Below are positions 16,732 through 26,256 of a stretch of DNA of 38,693 nucleotides, piece by piece. The stretch is taken from the NCBI GenBank assembly GCA_013001285.1, contig JABDMU010000066.1, positions 1 through 38,693 on the forward strand, read 5' to 3'. Source of the stretch: Flavobacteriaceae bacterium (GTDB lineage: Bacteria > Bacteroidota > Bacteroidia > Flavobacteriales > Flavobacteriaceae). A program made the translations under genes and the position numbers. The notes under the pieces were generated by a model. The model had not been told where the DNA came from and did no database searches. It saw only the letters and a list, made by a program, of their open reading frames with translations. The stretch's first letter is position 1; each line of letters starts with the position of its first letter.

Positions 16732-17343
16732 TTTTAAAGTCTGTCCTTCCAAATAATTCAATGCATTTGGTCCTTCATTAAAAATAAGATCAAGAACGCT
16801 TAAATTTTGAATAAAGCCATGTTTGTATGAAAACACTTGGGTGTAAGGCTTGAAATTATGTTCAATAGTTTTTCGAGCTTCAATTAAAGACCTTAAGTCA
16901 CCAGAAATAGCATCCTTTTCAAAATGTGTAGACTCCTCGAAAATGAGCTCCCACTGAAGCCAGTCTGAAATAAGTGATAAGCACTTTAAATTTAGATCAA
17001 ATAGGTACTGATAATTTTTCTGAAAAAGCGGAATTAAATCTTCTTCGTAATGTTCGAAAAAAGGGGAGGTGCGATAAGCACTTTGTAAGGATTTCCAATG
17101 TAAGGATTGCCAGTTTTCATCATTTGCAATTTTTATATCCTTGTATAATTGTCTGTGCATCTGGGTAAAGATCACGGGAACAGTTAGTGTGAGTTTCCCA
17201 TTTGCCCCATAAATAGTGCTCCGATTCCTATAGGTTTGTTTTTGATAGTTGTCATGTGCTTCAAGAATAACAGTTTTGTCATCTGCCATGCCAACGCAAC
17301 TTGCAATATTAGGAAAGTAACTAGGATGGATGAGCACACTCAT
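16723..17343 (-). CDS. WbqC family protein
   Basis: A 206-residue cytoplasmic protein of the WbqC family: HPSYFPNIASCVGMADDKTVILEAHDNYQKQTYRNR at the start, then NGKLTLTVPV and KIANDENWQSLHWKSLQSAYRTSPFFEHYEED. WbqC-like proteins occur in some polysaccharide clusters, but their reaction is not established. It lies 18 bases behind lepB and is the last gene of the parA-parB-DUF5683-dapB-lepB run. The 3' end overlaps the convergent EEP gene by 9 bases, so no terminator fits between them. Confidence 0.85.
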   Translation of the reverse strand: MSVLIHPSYFPNIASCVGMADDKTVILEAHDNYQKQTYRNRSTIYGANGKLTLTVPVIFTQMHRQLYKDIKIANDENWQSLHWKSLQSAYRTSPFFEHYEEDLIPLFQKNYQYLFDLNLKCLSLISDWLQWELIFEESTHFEKDAISGDLRSLIEARKTIEHNFKPYTQVFSYKHGFIQNLSVLDLIFNEGPNALNYLEGQTLKSI

Positions 17344-17361
17344 TTTCGTTGAGATGTCTTA

Positions 17362-18939
17362 TTAGGCTTTCGCTTTTTTGTGTTTTCTCCATTTCATAAA
17401 ACCGAAATAACCAAAGAGTAAAACTAAGAATGGTATCAAATAGGAAACAGGTGCACCAGCGCCATGAACCGTCGTAAAGAAGCGTTCCCATCTCGGGTTT
17501 TTAAGTCCGTTCCAACTCATCCAAATAAATACAGGCTTACCAACGACATGATTAAAGGGCACAAATCCCCAAACGCGGGCGTCGAGCGAATTATGACGGT
17601 TATCTCCCATCATCCAATAGTAATCCTGGTTAAATGTATATGAAGTGGTTACTTCATCATTAATTAAGATCTGGTTTCCTTTAACAGAAAGTGTATTTCC
17701 TTCATATTCGGTGATAATGCGTTTGTAAAGCGGCAAAACCTCTAAATTCAATGTAATGGTTTTACCTGCTTCAGGAATATACAAAGGTCCGAACCAATCG
17801 TTGTTCCAGTCATAATTTGGGTCGTTCGGAAAAATATTAGCACCTCTTACGCCTTGAGGCTCTTTTATAGGCGTGATCGAACCAACATTAGGGTGGTCTT
17901 TAAACTTTCGCAAGGAAGCATCACTGATCGCCACGAACTTATAAGTGTTCTGTGCATTGATTATGCCGAAGGGATCCGTTATGTCATAACGCTCGGCCAT
18001 GACATTTTGATTAAATGTTCTTGATTTAGGTTGAACCAGATAAGAGAACTGTAAATGTGCGCGATCTGGAAGTGTATTCTTTTTGCCATTGATATAAACG
18101 TAACCATTTCGGATCTCAAGGGAATCTCCCGGTAGTCCAACACAGCGCTTTACCAAATTGGTTTTCTTGTCAACGGGCTTATAATAATAGCGATCAGCTG
18201 GTTTGTACATATGATACATGGTATCGGCGGGCTGATTGAAAACAACGATATCATTTTGTTTGATCTTTTGAAAGCCAGGAATTCTGAAATATGGAAATTG
18301 GAGTTTATTTTTCCATGATGAAGAAAGTTCACGTCGGTCTTCGGCAATATAGGACTTGGTCTTTATAATGGGAAGGGTATCATGAACCATTGGAGCTGCC
18401 ACTGCAGTCATTGGTGTTCTTGCGCCATAATGAAATTTACTAACGAATAAAAAGTCGCCTACCAATAAAGATTTTTCTAAAGAAGATGTTGGAATCACAT
18501 ACGGTTGCATAAAATAAGTATGCACTAAAGTAGCTGCCACCACAGCAAATAATATGGAACTAACCCACTCCCCAGAGCTTGATTTGGGGTCTCTGTCGCG
18601 ATCCTTGACATGTTCAACGTCTGCCACATAATTCAAATAAAAATTATAAAAACCGAAGGTTACCACTGCCAATACCGTATCAACTGGCTTATTTTTCCCA
18701 AAGCTACGTGCCGTTTCTACCCAAACCACAGGAAGCATAATCAGATTAATTATTGGTAAAAACATTAAAATTATCCACCACCATGGTCTGTTAATGATCT
18801 TCATTAAAACAACCCCATTATAAATAGGGACAAAAGCTTCCCAAGCTTGACGGTCTGCTTTTTGGTATAATTTCCAGGTCCCAAGACCATGAATCACTTG
18901 AATTATTACAATAACAATAAACCATTCTGTCCAGGTCAT
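17362..18939 (-). CDS. lepB: Signal peptidase I, large Bacteroidota form with DUF5684-like membrane domain
   Basis: A 525-residue leader peptidase that cleaves Sec signal peptides at the outer face of the inner membrane. Residues about 1-110 form an extra polytopic domain (DUF5684-like: FVPIYNGVVLMKIINRPWWW). A further helix at about 125-145 leads into IPTSSLEKSLLVGDFLF, with Ser153 as probable nucleophile. LVKRCVGLPGDSLEIRNG carries the general-base Lys264. YWMMGDNRHNSLDARVWGFVP is signature box E, and a C-terminal helix precedes a basic tail. The long region between boxes (about 180-255 and 285-440) is typical of Bacteroidota enzymes. Most Sec-exported proteins in this window should be its substrates. 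Confidence 0.93.
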   Translation of the reverse strand: MTWTEWFIVIVIIQVIHGLGTWKLYQKADRQAWEAFVPIYNGVVLMKIINRPWWWIILMFLPIINLIMLPVVWVETARSFGKNKPVDTVLAVVTFGFYNFYLNYVADVEHVKDRDRDPKSSSGEWVSSILFAVVAATLVHTYFMQPYVIPTSSLEKSLLVGDFLFVSKFHYGARTPMTAVAAPMVHDTLPIIKTKSYIAEDRRELSSSWKNKLQFPYFRIPGFQKIKQNDIVVFNQPADTMYHMYKPADRYYYKPVDKKTNLVKRCVGLPGDSLEIRNGYVYINGKKNTLPDRAHLQFSYLVQPKSRTFNQNVMAERYDITDPFGIINAQNTYKFVAISDASLRKFKDHPNVGSITPIKEPQGVRGANIFPNDPNYDWNNDWFGPLYIPEAGKTITLNLEVLPLYKRIITEYEGNTLSVKGNQILINDEVTTSYTFNQDYYWMMGDNRHNSLDARVWGFVPFNHVVGKPVFIWMSWNGLKNPRWERFFTTVHGAGAPVSYLIPFLVLLFGYFGFMKWRKHKKAKA

Positions 18940-19000
18940 AAATTTTCTGTTTTATAAGTTTGTTAGTTTATCTATGATAATGTTACGAATATGAGCATAC

Positions 19001-19705
19001 TTAACCAATATTTAACACATCTTTCATAGTAAAAATCCCGGTTTTTCCTAGCAACCATTCGGCAGCGACAACAGCACCAAGGGCAAATCCATCTCTGCTA
19101 TACGCCTCATGCCTGATCTCAATGCTATCAACTTTTGAACTATAACTTACACTATGGGTTCCAGGAACGTCTTTAACTCTCTTTGCAGAAATAGGAATTT
19201 CATGAGAACCCTTAGCTGGGTCTAATTCCCAGGATGTATAGTCCGTATTTTCTATGATACCCTCTGCCAATGAAATTGCGGTACCACTTGGTGCATCTAA
19301 TTTTTGAGTATGATGAATTTCTTCAATACTTGCATTATAGTCTTTTAAGCCTGACATCATAGCGGCTAATTTTGAATTCAATTCGAAAAAAATATTAACC
19401 CCTAAACTAAAATTTGAAGCATATATAAAAGCACCATCCGTTTCTTTACAGAGGTTAATGATACTATTATAGTCTTTTAACCAACCGGTTGTACCGCATA
19501 CAACAGGTACGCCATTTCTTAAACAATTGGAAATATTGTCTACAGCTGCCGATGGTACACTAAAATCAATGGCTATATCAGCAAGTGCGATATTATAATC
19601 TTCTGATTCTTCAGTAATTTTTAAAACGATGGAATGTCCTCTTGACATGGCAATTTTCTCAATTGTCTTTCCCATTTTTCCGTAACCAAGCAATGCAATT
19701 CTCAT
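19001..19705 (-). CDS. dapB: 4-hydroxy-tetrahydrodipicolinate reductase
   Basis: A 234-residue NAD(P)H-dependent enzyme of the diaminopimelate/lysine pathway, supplying mDAP for peptidoglycan. The N-terminal dinucleotide motif is GYGKMG at residues 7-12. VCGTTGW lies in the middle. EIHHTQKLDAPSGTA carries the catalytic histidine pair, the lysine and the substrate loop. Length matches the short Bacteroidota DapB. It lies 3 bases after the DUF5683 gene and 61 bases before lepB in an operon with chromosome partitioning genes. Confidence 0.95.
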   Translation of the reverse strand: MRIALLGYGKMGKTIEKIAMSRGHSIVLKITEESEDYNIALADIAIDFSVPSAAVDNISNCLRNGVPVVCGTTGWLKDYNSIINLCKETDGAFIYASNFSLGVNIFFELNSKLAAMMSGLKDYNASIEEIHHTQKLDAPSGTAISLAEGIIENTDYTSWELDPAKGSHEIPISAKRVKDVPGTHSVSYSSKVDSIEIRHEAYSRDGFALGAVVAAEWLLGKTGIFTMKDVLNIG

Positions 19706-19708
19706 AGC

Positions 19709-20323
19709 CTAAAATTTAAAGTCAAGGGTCAGTCCTAAGTTGGTAGTTGCATCCAGATCATTGATGATAAAATGTGGTTTTAAGGCAAGGTTCTCATCAA
19801 CATTATATTGTAATAAGTGCGCATCAACATTTGCATCTATGATATTAAGTGCATATAAGCCAATGGTTACCAATAAAGAGATTTCTCTATTACGTCGCAA
19901 TGTACGTTGGGCTCTTATGAGACCGTCATTCGAGATGCTTGGCGAGGACAACGGATTTCCTTCGGAATCAGTGCCCCAAAACTCGTCGTTATCAAAACCT
20001 GCAAGTCTATTTTTATAAGCGTCACGATAGCGATTATATTGGTTGGTATTATCGATAAAAAAATAAATTCCAGTTCCTAAAGCCGCATAAACAATGGGTA
20101 TTTTCCAATATTTCTTATTATATGCTTGACCTAGACCGGGAAGCACAGCACTATAAAAAGCAGCACGTGATGGGGATAGGGCATCTATGGGTTGGCTTGA
20201 AATGGTATCTTGAACGATCAGCTTTGAATTGTTATCAATGATCTTAACTTCAGGATTCTCTTGACCATATCCAATGTTAATTGAAAAATAAAAAATAAAA
20301 AAGAAAGGCAGTTTACTTAGCAC
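19709..20323 (-). CDS. DUF5683 domain protein, exported
   Basis: A 204-residue protein with a Sec signal peptide (about 1-20, ending GYGQ). The DUF5683 core follows: SRAAFYSAVLPGLGQAYNKKYWKIPIVYAALGTGIYFF, with one or two further hydrophobic segments (YFFIDNT; LLVTIGLYALNIIDANVDAHLL). Probably a membrane-associated envelope protein of unknown role. Its start overlaps the parB end by 11 bases, and the order parB-DUF5683-dapB-lepB recurs in Flavobacteriaceae. Its fixed place between partition and cell-wall genes hints at envelope growth, but this is inference only. Confidence 0.82.
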   Translation of the reverse strand: MLSKLPFFFIFYFSINIGYGQENPEVKIIDNNSKLIVQDTISSQPIDALSPSRAAFYSAVLPGLGQAYNKKYWKIPIVYAALGTGIYFFIDNTNQYNRYRDAYKNRLAGFDNDEFWGTDSEGNPLSSPSISNDGLIRAQRTLRRNREISLLVTIGLYALNIIDANVDAHLLQYNVDENLALKPHFIINDLDATTNLGLTLDFKF

Positions 20324-21212
20324 TTTTCACCAATTTTTTGATCCTATTGAAATCTTCTTCTGAATGAAAAGGAATTGTAATTTTTCCACTACCATTCTTC
20401 GCTACTTTAACGGTTATTTTGTGTCCAAAGTATTCTGAAATTTCTTTGACTCCTTTTTTAACAAATTTTGGCAGTTCATCTTTTTGAGACTGCTGTTTTT
20501 TATGGGGCGCCTTAAAAGCACGAACCATATTTTCGGTTTCCCTAACGGAAAGTTTATTTGAAAGTACTTTTTCGTAGATGTCTAATTGTGCACTTTGATC
20601 TTCAATATTGATCAGAGCACGACCGTGACCCATTGAAATGAAGCCATCACGCATGCCTGTTTGAATGATCGGATCTAATTTTAACAAGCGCAGATAATTG
20701 GCTATGGTCGAGCGTTTTTTACCTACACGATCACTCATTTGTTCTTGGGTCAGCTGGATGTCATTTATCAATCGCTGATAGGAAAGGGCGATCTCAATAG
20801 GATCCAGGTCCTGACGTTGAATGTTTTCAACCAAGGCCATTTCTAAAGATTCCTGATCATTTGCAATTCTTACATAAGCAGGAATGGATGATAATCCAAT
20901 GAGTTTAGAAGCTCTATAACGACGTTCACCGCTGACCAACTGAAATTTATTAAAGCCAACTTTCCTAACGGTTATGGGCTGAATGACACCAAGTTCTTTT
21001 ATAGAAGACGCCAATTCACGTAATGATTCTTCATTGAATTTTGTTCGCGGTTGAAACGGATTGACCTCGATACTGCTCAAATCAATCTCAACAATATTCC
21101 CAATAACCTTGTCGGCGTTTTTATCACTAATTGAGCTTATATCGTTTTTAGGATCGTTTAATAGTGCAGATAAGCCTCTTCCTAAGGCTTGTTTTTTAGT
21201 TGCCTTCGCCAT
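20313..21212 (-). CDS. parB: Chromosome partitioning protein ParB (Spo0J)
   Basis: A 299-residue DNA-binding CTPase that loads on parS sites near the origin. The N-terminal arm has LGRGLSALL. The CTP-binding motifs are NPFQPRTKFN and VSGERRYRASK. A helix-turn-helix region (LTQEQMSDRVGKKRSTIANYLRLLKL) is followed by GHGRALI, and a basic C-terminal dimerisation domain ends the protein. Its start overlaps the parA stop by one base. No 16-base parS palindrome was found by eye in the window. Confidence 0.95.
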   Translation of the reverse strand: MAKATKKQALGRGLSALLNDPKNDISSISDKNADKVIGNIVEIDLSSIEVNPFQPRTKFNEESLRELASSIKELGVIQPITVRKVGFNKFQLVSGERRYRASKLIGLSSIPAYVRIANDQESLEMALVENIQRQDLDPIEIALSYQRLINDIQLTQEQMSDRVGKKRSTIANYLRLLKLDPIIQTGMRDGFISMGHGRALINIEDQSAQLDIYEKVLSNKLSVRETENMVRAFKAPHKKQQSQKDELPKFVKKGVKEISEYFGHKITVKVAKNGSGKITIPFHSEEDFNRIKKLVKSAK

Positions 21213-21985
21213 TATGCTTCAATTTCGTTTTTTGTAATGATCTCTTTTGCCAAGCTCAAATAGTTAGCAGCGCCTTTACTACTCACATCATAATTGATGA
21301 TACTTTCCCCAAAACTAGGCGCCTCACCTAAGCGTACATTTCGTTGAATAATAGTTTGAAAGACCATGTCATTAAAATGCTTTTGTACTTCTTCAACAAC
21401 CTGATTTGAAAGTCGGAGTCTTGAATCATACATGGTAAGTAAAAGGCCTTCTATATCGAGATCTTGATTGTGAATTTTCTGAACACTTTTTATCGTATTT
21501 AAAAGCTTGCCCAAGCCTTCTAATGCAAAATATTCGCATTGAATTGGGATGATCACCGCGTCAGCTGCAGTTAAAGCATTAAGAGTTAAAAGTCCCAACG
21601 AAGGTGCACAGTCAATGAGAATGTAATCATAAGATGACTTCAAATGACTTATGGCCTTTTTCAGCATGTATTCACGTTCTTCTTTATCAACCAGTTCAAT
21701 CTCAATAGCAACAAGATCAATATGTGCTGGAATAATATCGACATTAGGCGTGTTTGCATCTAAGATACATTCTTCAGCCGAACAGGTATGTTCAAGCAAC
21801 TGATAACTGCCAATAGAGACGTTCTCAACATCAATCCCAAGGCCAGATGAGGCATTAGCTTGAGGATCAGCATCGATTAGAAGTACTTTTTTTTCTAATA
21901 CGCCGAGGGAAGCAGCAAGGTTGACGGAAGTAGTTGTTTTTCCAACACCCCCCTTTTGGTTGGCGATTGCTATGATTTTACCCAT
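21212..21985 (-). CDS. parA: Chromosome partitioning ATPase ParA (Soj)
   Basis: A 257-residue deviant-Walker ATPase that drives origin segregation with ParB. MGKIIAIANQKGGVGKTTTSVN holds the deviant Walker A at residues 11-18. DYILIDCAPSLG is Walker A-prime, and QCEYFALEGL and the RLSNQVVEEV region are typical of chromosomal Soj. The start is placed at 21985: the frame is open 12 codons further upstream, but those residues are not ParA-like and family members begin with MGK. A consensus promoter lies 113 bases upstream. It is the first gene of a six-gene operon. Confidence 0.95.
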   Translation of the reverse strand: MGKIIAIANQKGGVGKTTTSVNLAASLGVLEKKVLLIDADPQANASSGLGIDVENVSIGSYQLLEHTCSAEECILDANTPNVDIIPAHIDLVAIEIELVDKEEREYMLKKAISHLKSSYDYILIDCAPSLGLLTLNALTAADAVIIPIQCEYFALEGLGKLLNTIKSVQKIHNQDLDIEGLLLTMYDSRLRLSNQVVEEVQKHFNDMVFQTIIQRNVRLGEAPSFGESIINYDVSSKGAANYLSLAKEIITKNEIEA

Positions 21986-22097
21986 TAAATGATTTGGTTT
22001 TAAATACGCGTAAAAATACAACTATTTACGAGTTATTAAAACGGAAGTTGTTAACAATACGGGAATGTTTTTAAGATAAAACCAGCTTCAATACGAG

Positions 22098-22129
22098 CAA
22101 ATTTACAAAGTTTTTAAACCGAAGATCAA
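22098..22129 (-). promoter_or_regulatory. Bacteroidota-type promoter of the parA operon
   Basis: Read on the minus strand: TTG (22129-22127) and TAAATTTG (22105-22098) with a 21-base spacer, a full consensus match. The TTG overlaps the TGA stop codon of the upstream mutB gene. The predicted leader is roughly 105 bases long. Confidence 0.65.
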
Positions 22130-24249
22130 TCGATTAATATCTCTAATATTTGAATGGCAGCATCACTGATCTTGGTGCCAGGTCCAAATACGGCAACTGC
22201 TCCAGCATCAAATAAGAATTGATAATCTTGTTTCGGGATCACACCACCAACAATGACCATGATATCTTCTCTGCCATAATCCTTTAAAGCTTCGATGACT
22301 TGAGGTACCAATGTTTTGTGTCCAGCGGCAAGTGAAGAAACGCCCAGTATATGAACATCATTTTCTACAGCTTGTTTTGCTGCTTCTTGAGGTGTTTGGA
22401 ACAATGGACCAATATCAACATCAAAACCAACGTCGGCATATCCTGTAGCAACAACTTTTGCGCCTCGATCATGACCATCTTGACCCATTTTTGCGATCAT
22501 AATACGAGGCCTTCTACCTTCTTTATCTGCAAATGTATTGGCCAGTTCTTGTGCCTTCTTAAATGAGCTATCGTCTTTAATTTCTTTACTATACACGCCA
22601 GAAAATGATTTAATTTGAGCTTTATATCGCCCAAAGGCGACTTCCAATGCATCACTTATTTCACCTAGTGTAGCCCGATCACGAGCAGCATCAATGGCTA
22701 AAGCTAATAAATTTTCCTTTCCTGTTCTTGCAGCTTCGGTTAATTTTAAAAGAGACGCTTGGACTTTAGAATTATTTCTAGTCGATTTAATTTGATTTAG
22801 GCGTTCAATTTGCTGCATGCGTACACTTTGATTATCGACTTCCAAAATATGTAGTGGATCCTCGTGATCTAATCGGTATTTATTGACCCCAACGATTATG
22901 TCTTGCCCAGAGTCAATTCGCGCCTGTTTTCTAGCAGCAGCCTCTTCAATCCTGATCTTGGGAACGCCAGCTTCAATAGCTTTTGTCATGCCACCAAGCT
23001 CTTCAACTTCCTGTATGAGTTCCCAGGCTCTATGCGCAATATCGTGTGTTAATTTTTCAACATAAAAACTTCCAGCCCACGGATCTACGGTTTTTGTGAT
23101 CTTTGTTTCTTGTTGTAAATAAATTTGTGTGTTTCTTGCAATTCGCGCTGAAAAATCTGTTGGTAAAGCGATGGCTTCGTCTAAAGCATTGGTATGCAAA
23201 CTTTGTGTGCCACCAAATGCAGCCGCGCTCGCTTCAATGCACGTACGAGCAACATTATTGAACGGATCCTGTTCAGTAAGACTCCAGCCACTTGTTTGGC
23301 AATGGGTTCTTAGGGATAATGATTTTTGATTTTTCGGATCGAATTGTTTTACCATTTTGGCCCAAAGCATTCTTGCGGCTCTCATTTTAGCAATTTCCAT
23401 AAAATGGTTCATACCTATGGCCCAAAAGAAAGACAATCTCGGGGCAAAGGTATCGATATCCATACCGGCTTCCAATCCCTTTCGAATATACTCAATGCCA
23501 TCGGCAAGCGTATAGGCTAATTCAATATCGCAAGTTGCTCCAGCCTCCTGCATATGATAACCTGAAATGCTTATGCTATTGAATTTCGGCATATTTCGAC
23601 TGGTATATTCAAAAATATCGGCAATGATCTTCATAGAAGGAGAAGGCGGATAGATATAGGTATTTCTAACCATAAATTCCTTTAAGATGTCATTTTGAAT
23701 GGTGCCAGCAAGCTGTTCAGGCTTAATGCCTTGTTCTTCGGCAGCAACAATATAAAACGCCATTATGGGTAAAACCGCTCCGTTCATGGTCATTGAAACC
23801 GACATTTTATCCAATGGAATTTGATCGAATAAGATCTTCATGTCCTCAATACTATCAATGGCCACACCAGCTTTACCAACATCTCCAACAACACGTTCAT
23901 GATCAGAATCATAACCACGATGGGTAGCCAGATCAAATGCAACCGAAAGTCCTTTTTGTCCGGCTGCCAGATTTCTTCTGTAAAAAGCATTGCTTTCTTC
24001 TGCCGTTGAAAAGCCGGCGTACTGCCTAATGGTCCACGGTCGTCTAACGTACATGGTGCTATAAGGGCCACGTAAGTTAGGTGCAATTCCCGCTACAAAA
24101 TTAAGGTGCTCAAGGGACGACAGATCTTCCGGAAAATATTCAGAAATCAACGCTATATTTTCGGCAGTTGGAATGCCAGTTCTGGACGTTTTAGATGCGT
24201 CTGAACTAGTAGCATTTAGAGTAATATGTTGGAGGTTTTTTCTCTTCAT
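22126..24249 (-). CDS. mutB: Methylmalonyl-CoA mutase, large (catalytic) subunit
   Basis: A 707-residue adenosylcobalamin enzyme that interconverts succinyl-CoA and (R)-methylmalonyl-CoA. The TIM-barrel domain has [56 protein letters not shown] and [14 protein letters not shown]. The C-terminal B12 domain starts near residue 580, with [12 protein letters not shown] giving the cobalt-ligand His593, followed by [14 protein letters not shown] and VIVGGVIP. Length fits an alpha subunit. The partner subunit gene is upstream, with an unrelated lipoprotein gene between them. Some annotations would name it scpA. Confidence 0.96.
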   Translation of the reverse strand: MKRKNLQHITLNATSSDASKTSRTGIPTAENIALISEYFPEDLSSLEHLNFVAGIAPNLRGPYSTMYVRRPWTIRQYAGFSTAEESNAFYRRNLAAGQKGLSVAFDLATHRGYDSDHERVVGDVGKAGVAIDSIEDMKILFDQIPLDKMSVSMTMNGAVLPIMAFYIVAAEEQGIKPEQLAGTIQNDILKEFMVRNTYIYPPSPSMKIIADIFEYTSRNMPKFNSISISGYHMQEAGATCDIELAYTLADGIEYIRKGLEAGMDIDTFAPRLSFFWAIGMNHFMEIAKMRAARMLWAKMVKQFDPKNQKSLSLRTHCQTSGWSLTEQDPFNNVARTCIEASAAAFGGTQSLHTNALDEAIALPTDFSARIARNTQIYLQQETKITKTVDPWAGSFYVEKLTHDIAHRAWELIQEVEELGGMTKAIEAGVPKIRIEEAAARKQARIDSGQDIIVGVNKYRLDHEDPLHILEVDNQSVRMQQIERLNQIKSTRNNSKVQASLLKLTEAARTGKENLLALAIDAARDRATLGEISDALEVAFGRYKAQIKSFSGVYSKEIKDDSSFKKAQELANTFADKEGRRPRIMIAKMGQDGHDRGAKVVATGYADVGFDVDIGPLFQTPQEAAKQAVENDVHILGVSSLAAGHKTLVPQVIEALKDYGREDIMVIVGGVIPKQDYQFLFDAGAVAVFGPGTKISDAAIQILEILID

Positions 24250-24254
24250 TAAAA

Positions 24255-24881
24255 TTAATGATTATGCCCTTCATGTTCATTTTCTGGAGGCGGTGGCGGT
24301 GCCTTATATGGTTTTGAGAAATCTATTTGAAACAATTTAGCGTAGAATAGATCTAGAGCAACATAAGCTGCTAAACTTTTATCGACAAGAAATTGTTTTG
24401 TGTTACGATCTAAGGCAGGCGTAAAAATATTGGAACGAAAGGTCTTTGTTTCCACCAATGCTGACATGACTCTTTTAGCCTCTTCATTTTTTACATTGTC
24501 GATCAAGCAGCTCATAAATTCCCCATTATAATTTAAGGTAACCTTATTGCCATTGTTGACCCATAAGTCTTGCTCATCTTTTAAAGCATTGAAAATAGCT
24601 TTGGTATGATCGTCTAATTTGTTAATAAATGGCATGCGATCAGTTGTGGCAACGCTCCAGTAATTAGCATAACCTTTAGCCGTTGTAAAAGGTTCACGAA
24701 ATGAATGGTTATTAGTGACATAATCCTCGAAAGCATATAGCGCTTCTTTAATGAGTTCCATATCAACAGACGAGCAGGCAAATAAGTCTTCTTTTTCAGA
24801 ATATTTGTACGTTATTGGCGCTTCTTTTTTACAGCTTAAAAGCAGGATGGTAAAGATCAAAAGTATCGCTGTTCTTTTCAT
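24255..24881 (-). CDS. Putative lipoprotein of unknown function between the mutase subunit genes
   Basis: A 208-residue protein with a clear lipoprotein signal (ILLLSC, Cys17, followed by KKE). The mature part is mostly helical by eye ([73 protein letters not shown]). It ends with a Pro run and a His/Glu tail, [14 protein letters not shown], which might bind metal. I recognise no family. It lies 13 bases after mutA and 5 bases before mutB, so it must be cotranscribed with them although it is predicted to be outside the cytoplasm. Confidence 0.8.
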   Translation of the reverse strand: MKRTAILLIFTILLLSCKKEAPITYKYSEKEDLFACSSVDMELIKEALYAFEDYVTNNHSFREPFTTAKGYANYWSVATTDRMPFINKLDDHTKAIFNALKDEQDLWVNNGNKVTLNYNGEFMSCLIDNVKNEEAKRVMSALVETKTFRSNIFTPALDRNTKQFLVDKSLAAYVALDLFYAKLFQIDFSKPYKAPPPPPENEHEGHNH

Positions 24882-24894
24882 GATTCAATTTAAT

Positions 24895-26256
24895 TTATTC
24901 GGTTTTTAGTCTTTCTATTTCAGTTTTTTCAGCCAAACGTTTTGGAATGATCGGTTCGATTAGTGTTTTACGTTTGTTTGTTTTTAAAAACGGATATACT
25001 TCCAGTTCATCCTTCATTTTGTCATTCGGATTTGGATGCATATTAGTACCCAGAAGGATCTCATTGCCAGCAATAAAACGCTCTTCCTCCTTGGCAGCAC
25101 TTTCTTTAATTTTTCGTTGAATGGTACCGTCTTTCAATTGCTTTAAAAAGCCACCATTGTTTTCAATATCTTTAAAAAGATCCAGTGCTTTTTGGGCGAG
25201 GTCATCAGTTAGATTTTCAATGTAATACGAGCCGTCAGACGGATTATTTACAGCATCAAAATAACATTCATGTTTGAGTATTAGAAGTTGATTTTTCGCA
25301 ATTCGAGTTCCAAAATCATTTTCTTTATGATAGAGTGCGTCATATGGCATATTATTAATGACATCGGCACCGCCTAAAATAGCACTCATACATTCGGTTG
25401 TTGTGCGCAACATATTCGTGTTGTAGTCATAAATGGTCTTATTTCGCTTTGAAGGTGTGGCTAGGATGCGACAGGTCATTGGCACTTTGTATTCTGCTGC
25501 GACGGTTTTCCAAAGTAATCGCAGTGCACGAAGTTTAGCTATTTCAAAGAAATAATTAGAACCAATAGCAACATTAAAGCTAATAGGTTGTGCTAATTTA
25601 TCTCCAAAGTGATTTAAGTATTCGTTAGCCTGTGCTAAACCATAGGCCAGTTGCTGTACCATGGTAGCACCAGCATTTTGATATAAATTGGTATTTACAT
25701 GTATTACGGATTTAAAGGTATTTGAAAACGAAATTATACGTTCTAACTCTTCATGATCATTTTGAAGATTTTTATACCAATTTCCAGACGCCGATAAATG
25801 ACCAAGAATATCGATGTGTAAATTCAAATCTTTTGCGTACGGCAGCTGAGCAATGGCTTTCACATATTTAGATGAAAGAAATTCGAATGTAAAATGCGTA
25901 TCGATTTCACTAAGGTTGATATCTTTAATAATGTCATTAACATCAGTAGTTTGTGAAGTTACTATAAAATGTAAACTATCTATACCATCCTTTATTGCAG
26001 ATTTTGCTAAGGTATTAGATCGTTTAGCCTCTTCTACAATTATGGTTTTACCAATTTTAAATTGACTGCAATGGGTATAATTTGAGGGCGATTTTTGATC
26101 GAGATCCTCACTATGGTAAAAGGGCTTTACTGCGATGCCTTCGGGTGAATTCCAAACAAGTGTTTCATTGTAATCGGCACCCTTGAGGTCTGCTTGTATT
26201 TTTTGTTTCCAAGCCTTGGCTGAAACCGCATCAAATTCATCGAACAATTTTGGCAT
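24895..26256 (-). CDS. mutA: Methylmalonyl-CoA mutase, small subunit (B12 domain absent)
   Basis: A 453-residue homologue of the mutase barrel: FDEFDAVSAKAWKQKIQADLKGADYNETLVW opens the subunit, then LAYGLAQANEYLNHFG, FFEIAKLRALRLLWKTV, GADVINNMPYDALY, NPSDGSYYIENLTDDLAQKAL. It stops after the barrel (EKTEIERLKTE), with no C-terminal cobalamin-binding domain and no DxHxxG motif. It is therefore probably a structural partner for MutB. Classical small subunits of about 600 residues keep a degenerate B12 domain. Its start overlaps the DivIC-like stop by one base. Confidence 0.92.
   Translation of the reverse strand: MPKLFDEFDAVSAKAWKQKIQADLKGADYNETLVWNSPEGIAVKPFYHSEDLDQKSPSNYTHCSQFKIGKTIIVEEAKRSNTLAKSAIKDGIDSLHFIVTSQTTDVNDIIKDINLSEIDTHFTFEFLSSKYVKAIAQLPYAKDLNLHIDILGHLSASGNWYKNLQNDHEELERIISFSNTFKSVIHVNTNLYQNAGATMVQQLAYGLAQANEYLNHFGDKLAQPISFNVAIGSNYFFEIAKLRALRLLWKTVAAEYKVPMTCRILATPSKRNKTIYDYNTNMLRTTTECMSAILGGADVINNMPYDALYHKENDFGTRIAKNQLLILKHECYFDAVNNPSDGSYYIENLTDDLAQKALDLFKDIENNGGFLKQLKDGTIQRKIKESAAKEEERFIAGNEILLGTNMHPNPNDKMKDELEVYPFLKTNKRKTLIEPIIPKRLAEKTEIERLKTE

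Noticed and set aside
20161-20172. Possible parS site (GCACGTGA) near parB, and similar CACGTG cores at about 13335 and 27616
   Set aside because: Only the central CACGTG matches; the outer arms of the TGTTNCACGTGNAACA palindrome do not. The site may lie outside the window.
21986-22021. Longer ParA with 12 extra N-terminal residues
   Set aside because: ParA proteins start with MGK directly before the first strand; the extension is not conserved in character.
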